64,000 nucleotides of DNA. Origin: Adineta ricciae. Its lineage: Eukaryota > Rotifera > Eurotatoria > Adinetida > Adinetidae. Below the pieces are notes generated by a model, which worked only from the letters and a program-made list of their open reading frames with translations, was not told the DNA's origin and made no database searches. Within the stretch, counting starts at the first letter, position 1. The number at the start of each line of letters is the position of its first letter. Shown here piece after piece: positions 23,380-33,413 of this stretch. A program made the position numbers and the translations under genes. The stretch covers positions 1-64,000 of the forward strand of contig CAJNOJ010000237.1 in the NCBI GenBank assembly GCA_905250025.1, written 5' to 3'.

Positions 23380-24945
23380 TTGTTCATTTTATACATCTTA
23401 AACTCTTCATAGTAAATTCAAAGATTTTAACACAAATAGCTAATAGTATGTTGCAATTTGTGTTTACACTAATCATATTACAAATTCAGAAGATCTCTTA
23501 TGTCAAAATGTTCGATATCAAAGTTGTATTTGTCTGTGTTTATTGTCCTTTAATTCGTTTCATTACTGTTTTTTGTCAACAATGGTGAATGAATGAAAAT
23601 TCCCTTTATTTATGAGCTAAATACTTGTATGCTACGTAGAGTTGTTTATGTGAAACTGAACTCATTACAACTATTATTTAATTATCTATAGGAAGAAGAG
23701 GATGTTTCGTAAGCTTACCATTACACGGCGATCAACTTGAGAAGACATCGTTATATGGTTAATAATTGAGTAAAATATCTAAAAGAGAATCAAGTAACAA
23801 CAGATATAGTTTAGTAGATCCAATAGAAATGAAAGAACTTGAAAACGAATAAGAATAGAAACATAGACTTTGATAATTTCTTTAACGTGTGAGTTGATCG
23901 AACAAAATACGAAACTATACTACCGTATTCTTGAAATGACAGTCAACCATTTCCTCAAACTTGATTATTCAGATTTGACATCAACAGTTAAATGGATGAA
24001 ACACATTACAAAAAAATAAAACGATACAAGAGTGAGAATTGCCAAATCTTCTCGAGAAGATCATTTGTTAGGAATTCTTTCCAACTGGCCTTCCTTTATA
24101 ACGCTGAACAAAATTATTTTCGAAAGGATATATATTAAGGTGCGAAAGCAAAAGCTGATACCGTGTGCTTTCAATGAAATCTTTGGATAGCACTATCGGT
24201 CAATCTTTGCGAATTTGTGTTCTAGACGGCAATAGTGAAACATTGGAGAAAAGAAAAGAATAAAATGTCAAAAGTTCGCCCAATGCGAACACTGCTCATA
24301 GATGGTGTTGATTTATTCATCGCGCTATGGTCGAACAGATAAGACAAAAAGCATTCTCTCTTTCACACAAGAATTGAAACAAAAAATATCTTGGACTCAA
24401 TCATATACATCACTTTATATTGCCAAATATTCATGCCTATAATGAAAGAGATATTATAATATTTTTCAGAGAAAGTTCGAAGAGAAGCATCAAATAGAGA
24501 ATCTAATTGATAAATATGAATTACTCATCGGTTCGAATCATTTATACTTAACCCTTTCTTGCCCTCTGGGCGCTATAGCGCCCACTTTATAAAAATTTGA
24601 TTTTTCTGAACTAGAGGGCATTTAACGAGGATCCTTGTATGACCCTTAAGAGTAACTATCATGAATCGGCGAACAAGAATCTTAGTCTAACCTTTATCTC
24701 TAATTACTTTTTCATGTTTTTCCTACACTTTGTTGTGAATCTCAGATATTTCTTTTAATAAAAAGTAACCTATGTATCACATGCTCAATAAATGGCTTCT
24801 AATGAATTTAGTTTAAACATTTTCTACGCATATCAGGGGTCATAAGAGTAATGTTGCTGTGGGAATTCTCCTCTAAAACCATTAAGGTTATCCAAAGGCA
24901 AGAAAGGGTTAAATTAATTCATTGTTTTCTATTACGCGCTACCAC
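23380..24945. repeat. Diverged copy of the segments at 30570-31430 and 48940-49700
   Basis: Sequence such as TAGTAAATTCAAAGATTTTA, then GGAAGAAGATGATGTTTCGTAA, then GAGAAGACATCGTT occurs in the same order in all three places. This copy is the most diverged and contains a piggyBac-like MITE at 24552 that the others lack. No gene is recognised inside. It records an old segmental duplication. Confidence 0.7.
24552..24908. mobile_element. piggyBac-like MITE with TTAA target duplication
   Basis: Terminal inverted repeats CCCTTTCTTGCC and GGCAAGAAAGGG, flanked on both sides by TTAA (24548-24551 and 24909-24912). A 16-bp perfect palindrome, GGGCGCTATAGCGCCC, sits at 24568-24583. It is 357 bp with no transposase. 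The related segments near 31395 and 49670 show the unoccupied site, where flanking words are joined across a single TTAA or similar. piggyBac elements insert at TTAA. Confidence 0.88.
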
Positions 24946-25707
24946 AATTTTCGAGATAAAAAAGGCGATTCTACAATCTTTCATTCTCGCATCTTTTCCT
25001 GCTTGACGAGATATGGACGTATTTGAAAAAATTGCTTGTAGGTAAATGTTACGATGTTCGGTTGCCGTTGTCAAACAAACTGTACTATACCTAAATCCGG
25101 CACTATAAATCAAAGCGAGTGTACATCCAAATTGTTTTTTCTAGTTTGAGATCTCGATACCAATTCTCCAAATAAATATTTTGTGAAAGGTTTCAAAGAA
25201 ATATTGAAGAGAATGATATATATCGAGAAGACTTCTTACGACGATGGCAAGCATCCAGTTTGGTTGCATCTTTGTTCGTTGTATTATTAATCAATGTTGA
25301 TAGATTTCAATGAAATTTGAATTAATATAGACACTGGAAACTGATGAAAAGATGAAGATGTCATCTGACATTTTCGTTATCAAATGAATTTCAATTTTTA
25401 CAAATAACTTCTTCGCAACTGGTGTGAATTTTCAAAAGATTCAACATTTTGAACTGTTTATGAAACGTACTGTTCAACGAATAATGTATTATCTGCTGAA
25501 TTCTCATGTCTTGTTGGCAATACACATGCTCATCTCAAACGATACCTTCATATTCTCAAGTGCTTTTACGATTTCGAACCTTTGACTAGTTCAATATAAT
25601 TTTGAATAGTAATAATACTCGATTGCATTGTTATACGAATCGAGTCTAATAACCGAAACTTTCCTTTTAAAAAACTATTCCTAAAACTAAAGATGATGGA
25701 AAACGCT
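24946..25707. other. Intergenic, no gene seen
   Basis: AT-rich, only short frames. Downstream of the minus-strand membrane gene. Confidence 0.4.
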
Positions 25708-26780
25708 TCAAACTGTCGTCTCTTCGATCAACGGTGGATGTTGTTGTTGTTGTTGAGTTGGGCTTGATCGTTCACAGTCTTCACTCATTTGTCTTTGAGA
25801 TACTTCATCAACATTGCATTTGAGCATAATGTATGACACCACAATCACAAGGAGAGCGAGCAGTATTGTGATGATCTGTAAAATCATTTGATCATAATAC
25901 ATTGTGTATTATTTAGAAAAGCAAGAAAATGAATACTCACGTATAGGAGAGAATATAATTTCAATTTTTTTTTGTTGACAAACATATCCCATACGGATTG
26001 AGCCGCGACAACACCACAAAATATCATTCGATGTAGTTGTTCCTGAAGAAAGTTGATTTTTGAAAAAGACTTACGTAGTATTTTCCTTACCTTTCTGAAG
26101 AATATTTGCATATTGCAGATGTTACCCACGTCGAAGAATCCGGCCCGGAATTGACTAGTTCCAGGATCTTCCGGGGATTTCATGGAACCAGTATTCCGGC
26201 TACCGAATCATTTCATCGCATTTAAAAGGTTTTTATCGGGAACCAGCAAGAACCCGCCATAACCATTAGTCGAATACGGTTACCGGTTCCTTCAGTGGGA
26301 TTCCGAGTATTTTCTCGTAGTTTCCAGCGCGGATACTATAAATATCCTGCGGGTTTTCACGGGAAATAAGCGGAATACTGCTTCCAGGAACGATCGTCCT
26401 GGGTAATATTCATGAGAAGGAACCTTGTTTGGGAAAATATTCTGACAATGTACATGGTCAGATATGTCAACATCGAGGATTGATGATACATATATCGATA
26501 GATGATTGATCTCTGTTCGTATGATCGATCTTCATTCACAATCTCTGTGAAATATACCAATAATTCAACGACAATGAACCCAATAATAGCAATCTACGAG
26601 AAATAAAATATTCGACATGTTCAAGTGCTTTAGAAAAATATCTTTCACCAATTCGAACCTGTGAAATAAAAGCGACATTATGATACTTGCTTTTCGATTG
26701 ATTTTGCGACTGCTTGCAATATGAACATCACAGATTTCATCAAAACATTCGACAACGGAAGCATCACGAAAAGGTTCCAT
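25708..26780 (-). pseudogene. Two-span membrane protein gene interrupted by a MITE
   Basis: Exons are 26780-26649, 26593-26091 (with the MITE at 26125-26403 inside), 26042-25941 and 25875-25708. All introns are phase 0 and 49-65 bp. Around the element the coding frame is FLLMN..., then ...NMQIFFRK. A TA duplicated at both element ends explains the insertion; the element itself brings stop codons. The rest is intact: a helix IAIIGFIVVELLVYF in exon 2, a helix IITILLALLVIVVSYIML in exon 4, and a polar Gln/Pro-rich tail. Family not recognised. Unless an intact allele exists elsewhere, the product is truncated after about 109 residues. Confidence 0.65.
26125..26403. mobile_element. MITE with CCCAGG ends, copy 3, inside an exon
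   Basis: Left end CCCACGTCGAAG, right end CGATCGTCCTGGG, 279 bp, flanked by TA on each side (GTTA and TAAT). It shares GATTTCATGGAACCAG, ACCAGCAAGAACC and AAGCGGAAT with copy 1. It sits in exon 2 of the membrane gene at 25708-26780. Confidence 0.85.
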
Positions 26781-27846
26781 AGGTATTCATTTAAGTTTCA
26801 AGTGAACGAACTTTTCTTTGTTATGAATAGAAAAATCGGGTATTTTCGATACACACGAGACGACCGACGGGAATCGAAAATGAATTCCAATTCTGACCAC
26901 GAGGAACATTCATAAAAAGTTATCCGTCTCTTTCTTTTTCTGTTTCTTCATATGTTTTGTCTGGCACATAAACTATATACTTCGACTGATCTTAAAGTTT
27001 GAAGATTTTGAGTGAATGAACACTAAGTAATAATTCCGAATTTCATTTTCATCAAATAAAATCAATAAAACAATTGAAAAGATTAAGCATGCCGCCCTTG
27101 GACAATGTTTTTAATAATATTCTGATTAATACGTACAATATGTTTCTTTTACAAATTACAGTATTGAAAATGACATCGTTCTTATTCTATCACATAGTAC
27201 GTTTAATTTCGTATATTTATCAACGAATTCTTTTCTATTAAAATAGCAAAAAACAAAATTATTCGCTAGAAAAGGTCTATGAAACTAATCAAAGTATTGC
27301 AAAGAATTCTGTGAAACATTTTGGTCAAACACAACCAGAAAATCGCATATTCGTTTGTGCAATAAATTGATAAATTTAAATCATCTACGCATAAGAGAAA
27401 ACAACAAATAACGTTTCATTTTGATTTGTAATAATGCTGATTTTAGCTAGAAAGAATGTTCAATAAAAATAAGGGAAATGAAAACAATCTAAATCTCAAA
27501 ACTACTGAATTTAAAAAATTTCAAATCTTGGACTTAATACAAGCCCATGGGCTTATAATACATCATTCGTATTGTTCCTTCTTGGGTGGACTTCTATCAT
27601 AGGACGTGGTTTATATCAAAGACATATTGGCGAAAAAGATTACAGCTGAGTACAGCAAAATAAAAGGAATCATAATAAATGAAGTACTGGGGAAAAAACT
27701 CGTCGACTACGTAAAAATCGATTTCATACGATGCAGGTTCCTTTCACCCTCTTTTTCCAATTGTTCCTTCTGATTTTTTCATTCATCATGTTAACTTTTT
27801 GCCCTTCGATCACCACTTTTCCACTTCTAAGTTGCAAACTTTATCT
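26781..27846. other. AT-rich intergenic, no gene seen
   Basis: No supported open frame. Likely includes the promoter of the minus-strand membrane gene. Confidence 0.35.
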
Positions 27847-28080
27847 TTACTGTCCGGCACAGCTGTTAACATTCCTCCCTCCTGCAATCCAGCCCGCAAT
27901 CGGTATCCAGGCAACAGATATTGTTGCAATCTCCAAGTTTTCAACATGATTTCTATGCCATTCAAGATCCTTTTCGACACCATTAAGCCGTGTTTGTAAT
28001 TCATTCAGGAAGTGTTGAGCGGCTTTCGTGTTATCAACAGTGCCATTTCGAACACCTTCATAGAACATATAGCTCGGCTG
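27847..28080 (-). pseudogene. Isolated coding-like exon, not recognised
   Basis: After an ACTTTCAG acceptor-like site at about 28081, a frame reads through MFYEGVRNGTVDNTKAAQHF, an amphipathic helix (LNELQTRLNGVEKDLEW) and a hydrophobic stretch (IATISVAWIPIAGWIAGG) before a stop. Helix plus hydrophobic hairpin is a common membrane-insertion layout. No neighbouring exon was found, so it is most likely a remnant. Confidence 0.3.
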
Positions 28081-28590
28081 AAAGTATTACTGAAACTATG
28101 TATAACAAAATCTATTCCTATCTATTCCTAAACTGGCATGGGTGAATAGGCATAGCTAAATTTATCGCTATCTATTCCTAAGTATGTATAGGAGTGTATT
28201 AGGAATTCGTCACTTATATTATAAGTCGAATTAGGCAGCTACTCAAACTATCTAAACCATATAGATGACACTATAAAGACTTTCATAAAATCTCGTAAAA
28301 GTGAGTATATAAGCGAGAAAAGAATGTCAAGCAGTGCACATGATATTGCTGTATTCGCAGATAACATATCAATTCGTACGTCTCAGAAAGGTTGATTTAA
28401 AGATTAAATGATTTATAGATTTTTCTTCGACTCTGTGTACTGTCTCACTTCTTTTGAGTTGAGTTTTTCAGATAAATATAATATGACATCGTATTTGAGT
28501 ATGAGATTAATTTTATCAGCTTTCGTTTTTCGTATAAATACTTATTATATCAGTATATCTACATCATTCATAAAAAATCAATTTTCTACG

Positions 28591-29049
28591 ATGCATTCGA
28601 ACATGGCCTTGATCATACTGATTATTATAGCTTTGGTTTCACCAAATATAATCAACGGACGTCGTCACCATCACAGACCTGAGTCTTTGGAACGCCAACA
28701 ACGACAAAAAATTGAATTTCCAAAAGCCTGTATAGCGAGTTTAGCTACTAACAGTTGGGTTGGTTGTGCAATAGACTTAGGTAAGATCATTTGGTCGCTA
28801 CATACATGGAGTGATGATCAATCCATTAAAATATGCGACGTTGATTGTGTGGGCAATTTGAAAGGACGTATTCACAAACTAGAATGGGTTTGGGATGCTA
28901 AATTTCAGTGCAAAGCACGAGCTCCAGGTATTGTGGGTGAAGGGCGAGGAAAAGCTAGTCGTCAAGGTGCAATGGAAGAAGGTATAAAAGAATTTATTTT
29001 AGCTGCTATCAATGCCGGTAAACTCAAGGCCGAAGATTTCAAATGCTGA
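28591..29049 (+). CDS. Anti-lipopolysaccharide-factor-like secreted peptide, copy 1
   Basis: 152 aa, one exon. The ATG at 28591 opens a signal peptide (MHSNMALIILIIIALVSPNI); in-frame upstream ATGs lack a signal. The mature region has a basic RRHHHRPESLERQQRQK segment, then a domain resembling crustacean and horseshoe-crab ALF. It has GCAIDLGKIIWSLHTWS and a Cys-bounded basic loop, C-VGNLKGRIHKLEWVWDAKFQ-C. The ending GIVGEGRGKASRQGAMEEGI matches the family's G-x-A-x-x-x-S-x-x-G-x-x-x-A segment. In ALF the disulphide loop binds lipid A and is antibacterial. I infer a secreted defence peptide. A second copy is at 46574. Confidence 0.7.
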   Translation: MHSNMALIILIIIALVSPNIINGRRHHHRPESLERQQRQKIEFPKACIASLATNSWVGCAIDLGKIIWSLHTWSDDQSIKICDVDCVGNLKGRIHKLEWVWDAKFQCKARAPGIVGEGRGKASRQGAMEEGIKEFILAAINAGKLKAEDFKC

Positions 29050-29584
29050 ATAAGTCGAAATTAAATTCACTCGAATATTAACGTTGTCATTGCGTGTTTA
29101 TTCATGAAAAAAAAATTTTTTACGCGCATAGAAATCTTTCTCATACTATCTCCGATCATAAGCCAAGTCTGTAAATGAAAGAAGACGATTTGAACTATGA
29201 AGTTAATATCGATCATATACGAATCTCATACACAAGTTTTATTAAGTGGATTTCCTTGTTATTGCATTCGTACTTATTCTCGTAAATCGAAATAGTGCAA
29301 AGTACATTCATTATTAAATGTATAGATGCTCGCAAGAAAAGCATATTTATATCACTAGATTAGAAAGAAAGGTAAATGGAGATATATAGATTTTCTGGAT
29401 AGTTTTCAAACAAGGGATATCCACGGTCTTATAAATAGGTCAAAACGCAAGAATATTCTACGTAAAAGAGTAACTTACTATACAAGAATACCATCGAACT
29501 TGTTCTCTTTATCGTTGATACAGAAAAGACAAATCTTTATCTAATCATAGATAGGAAAGTAAACAAATATTTTAACTCTATTAA
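29050..29584. other. Intergenic; matches 47033-47590
   Basis: No gene. Nearly identical to the same interval of the second block, apart from small indels. Confidence 0.5.
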
Positions 29585-30415
29585 AACATATATGAAAGAA
29601 GAAATCCTTTTTCAAGGCAAATTTTCATCATAATAGTGATGATCTTGACAAATCTTCACTTCATCTATGCGCTATTAGGTTTGGTTTCGAATGATAATAG
29701 AAAGACATTTACTCTTGGTACTCAATTATTACAATGTTCCTTTGAAGGAAATAATGAATTTCAAGCTTTTTTGTGAAGATCCAATCAATAACTATAAATT
29801 TCAATTAATACATAAATGTGCTTGTTGGAATGGTATATTCAAGTATAATCAAATGATAAAGAACTAACATTTTTATTTCATCTCTCATTTTAGATAAATC
29901 TTCAATTACAACGAAACGTACAATTACGACTACGGCTCATACATCGAGTAAGTTTAGAATAATCTGTACTTACAAAAATGCAGAGACTTCGTTTTTAGAA
30001 TGGCGCATGGTTGGGAACATGATTGAAGCACGAACGGATGCTACATTGACTATTTTAAAGAACAGAAAAGTACTAATTGCAGGTGGAGGCACTAGTAACT
30101 TTCTACGAAGTACCAAATTGTATGATGCATCAACAGGAAATTGATCAGTTACTGGTAAAATGAACAGATCACGAATATATCACATTGCAACCGTATTAAC
30201 AAACGGAAAAGTTTTAATTGCCGGCGGAGCTTGGTATAGTGATGTGCTCAATAGTGTTGAGCTGTATGATCCATCCATCTACAAATACATGGAAAGTTAC
30301 TGACAGTATGAATGTTAAACGAGAGCAGCTTGCTGCTTGTACATTGATAGATGGAAGAACGTTGGCTGTTGGTGGTAGAGGCGAACTAGACTCTGCGGAA
30401 GTGTTTATTCCCTAG
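29585..30415 (+). pseudogene. Kelch-repeat protein pseudogene, copy 1
   Basis: Kelch/galactose-oxidase-type blades are clear: MVGNMIEARTDATLTILKN, KVLIAGGG, KLYDASTGN, then IYHIATVLTNGKVLIAGG and LNSVELYDPS, then REQLAACTLIDGRTLAVGG and LDSAEVF. Lesions: TGA replaces the blade Trp near 30143, and a 4-bp duplication (CATC) shifts frame near 30273-30280. A normal 53-bp intron lies near 29948-30000. Relative to copy 2 it also lacks about 290 bp at about 29655. Not functional as read. Kelch proteins form beta-propellers for protein binding or carbohydrate oxidation. Confidence 0.75.
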
Positions 30416-31619
30416 GAGACAAACTGATCATAAACAATTTATTTAAAATATCAATAAATGATATGCATTTTCTAGAGGATGTTGACGATTATCGTCTATA
30501 TGAAAGTATCTACAGTTAAATAGATGCAGATAATTATTATTATTGTGATAGTGTTGATACTATCAATTGTTCATCTTATAGATCTTAAACTGTTCATAGT
30601 AAATTCAAAGATTTTAGCACAAATAGCTTATAGTATGTTGCGATTTGTGTTTGTCTGTGTTTATTGTTCTTTCATTCATTTGATTATTGTTATGTATCAA
30701 CAATAATGACGAATTAAATACTTGAATAAAAAAATACGTAAAAGTTTTATATGTAAAATTGAAGTGGCGACAGATATTTTTTAATTATCTATAGGAAGAA
30801 GATGATGTTTCGTAAACTTAACGTTGCGTAACGATCAGGCTGAGAAGACATCGTTATGTAGTTAATAATTAAATCGATTTTCTAGAAAATAAGAATCAAG
30901 CAATAATAACAGATATTATTTAGCACATCGAAGAACTTTGAAAACGATAGAAGAGTGAGAATTGCAAAATCTTCTTGAGAAAATCACTTTTTAGAAAGTT
31001 TTTTCAACTGATCTTTCTTTATAACATTGAACAAAAGCGTCATCGAGAAGATTTACATTAAGATGAAAAGGAAAAAAGTGATACTATATGTCTTCAATGA
31101 AATCTTCAGATAATACTCGAGGGTCAATCTTCACAAATTTAGTTTTTTTTCTAGATAACACAACAATAAGGAAAAATACCTTATAGATGATGTTGATTTA
31201 TTGACGACTATGATCAAATACATAAGACAAAAAACTTTCTCTTTGAGAATTGAAAGAGAAAGCTATCTTCAATTCAATCACATTCATGAATAGAATGGGT
31301 GAAGATTTTTAAAATGTTCTCAAGAGAAAGTTCGAAGAGATGCATCAAATAGGGTATCCAATGAATAAATATGATTACTCATCAGTTTGAGTCGTTTATA
31401 CTTAAATTAATTCATTGTTCTCTATTACATACGAGAGCTGAACACAGGAGAGAATTCACTACTCCTTTCCTGTCAGCTCTGCAAGACAGGATGAACTATT
31501 TCATCTTACCGTACGGCATGATGACTTTTTAAAAACTCCATTTAAAGCTTCTGCAGAACTTCTGGTAGTTCATAGCGACTAATATTCGCTATTCCTACTG
31601 TAGTGAAGGATATTCAATC
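30416..31619. repeat. Non-coding segment repeated at 48787-49895 and, diverged, at 23380-24945
   Basis: Word order is conserved in the three copies (see 23380). A short inverted repeat CCTGTC...GACAGG occurs at about 31479-31500. No gene seen. Confidence 0.6.
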
Positions 31620-31834
31620 TCATGTATCTCGTCGTGTATCGTGTTATCGAATTTGCTCAAGATTTTACCGATTATTTAGCAGCACACGAAGTGTATTTTT
31701 ACATATTTGACACAATACCAATCTTCTTCTCTGCTGCAATTTATGCGATTTTCTTCCCGGGGAACAATTATTTATCACGAAACGAAAAGGACATATACAA
31801 CAATAACAATGTCGTGATTTCTGAGAAGTTCTAA
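31620..31834 (+). pseudogene. RTA1 3'-end fragment, copy 1
   Basis: The frame VYRVIEFAQDFTDYLAAHEV through to VVISEKF and stop matches the last ~68 codons of the RTA1 gene at 21183-22067. Similarity continues into its 3' flank (ATCACGAAACACGTAAT). The first ~225 codons are missing. It abuts the 3' end of the nuclear receptor gene. Confidence 0.85.
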
Positions 31835-31860
31835 ACTGCAATAAAATTTTGACATAGAAA

Positions 31861-33413
31861 TCACGAAACACGTAATATTGATTTCATAATTGGCAATAGT
31901 TCATTTGTATCATCGGGTGATAAAGTTCGCAATATGTTATTTCTCATTTCTTCATGAATTATTTGCCATGAAGTGATATGAGCAAGAAGTTCACTGAAAA
32001 GATTGACTGCTTTGGCATATCCATGCATTGTTTCCATGTATTTCCATAACAATTCTGTGTAGTAATTGTGAAGTTGATCGACAGACGTTCCATCGTTGAA
32101 GATTTGCTCATCGGAAGGATTTGTTATTGAGAAACCTTTAGTGAGAAGAAGGATAATGAGTATCAGTTGGATGATTTTTCGATCGTAGCTAGCGAGATGT
32201 AAAAGTGAAAGAAAAATCTTTCGGGATTCAAGACACGTTTTGTAACCATGAAGGATTTGATAGAATTGCATATTTGATGGAACGTCGGCATCATCTTCGA
32301 TCAATTCATGCGTTTCTTTTTTATACCAAAGAGCACAATTGATACCGAGGAGCGTATTGAGATTGTATTTAATTAAAGTTACTCGATCATTGACATCTAA
32401 TTGATTAAACTCGGGAATTTGTTTAAAGAATGATAACAATCGCATGACGTGTACGGAATGACTGTTGAGAACTTGAATAAATGTTTTCGTAGGTATTGAT
32501 GGATCCCAAGGGAGACCCTCACGAGCCGCTAAAAATGATTAGAATATAAAATAGTAGAGTACGGAACTCAATGTGCTTACCAAACTCGATACGTCTTTGA
32601 TAAGAGTCGGATATTGTTTCTATTCTTTGTAAATCATTTGCATTGAGTTGAGCCTGAGGGAGGAGAAATTCAGTAAAATCTGTGAAAAGAATATTCGTGT
32701 CCATTGATAGCTGAAAAGCAGACAAAAGAAGATAATAAATCTAACTGTTACTCTTCTTACATCATCTAAACACGATGTTGAAGGAAGTTTTTCTTCATTT
32801 GACTGAACATTGGAATTCATCGCTAACTTTTTATTCTCTTCTATTTGACGACGTTTTTCTGCTTTTTGTTCGATCTAAAACTTCATTTTCTAATCGAATC
32901 TTTCTTCTATGTTTCACAATTACCGTCCAAATTCGATCACATTGCATACCGTTGTTTAAACATTTCGTTAATCGACAAGATGAACAAAATCGACGTGTAA
33001 AAGGTGTTATCTTACAATCGCCTTTCTCCACACAATGGAGCGATTTCTATAAAGAAAAGTATTTTCATTGCGTTTGAAACATCGTAATAATTTACTGGAT
33101 CTTTTCGAGCATTTCGACGGAAGAAAGCTTTGCAACTTTCGCAAGCGATTGCACCAAAATTATATCCATTTGCTGGTGATCCACAAACGACACAAATTAA
33201 ATCATTCACTTTAGGTTTAGATTTCTTCTGTGTCGAGTTCTAAAGGTAAAAGAATCGATTTTCTTCTTCTTGAAATAATAAAATATAAACCTGTCGATCA
33301 GATTTTTCATTATATTGAACTTGTTCAAGTTGATCCAGAATATTTTTATCAGTAGTGATGATCAGAATTCGTGTTTGTGAACAATCTGTTCTCTGTGAGT
33401 TATTCGATGACAT
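31861..33413 (-). CDS. Nuclear hormone receptor, copy 1
   Basis: Exons are 33413-33291, 33239-33096, 33046-32924, 32874-32761, 32710-32581 and 32528-31861. Introns are 48-52 bp, GT-AG, phases 0,0,0,0,1, giving 433 aa. The DNA-binding domain spans about residues 54-125: [19 protein letters not shown]-box [10 protein letters not shown], and the second finger from CVEKGDC to [16 protein letters not shown] basic hinge follows ([15 protein letters not shown]). The ligand-binding domain spans about 200-433, with [20 protein letters not shown] matching the helix 3-5 signature. It acts in the nucleus as a ligand-regulated transcription factor; ligand unknown. The last codons (R-V-S-stop) lie in sequence shared with the RTA1 3' flank. 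Confidence 0.9.
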
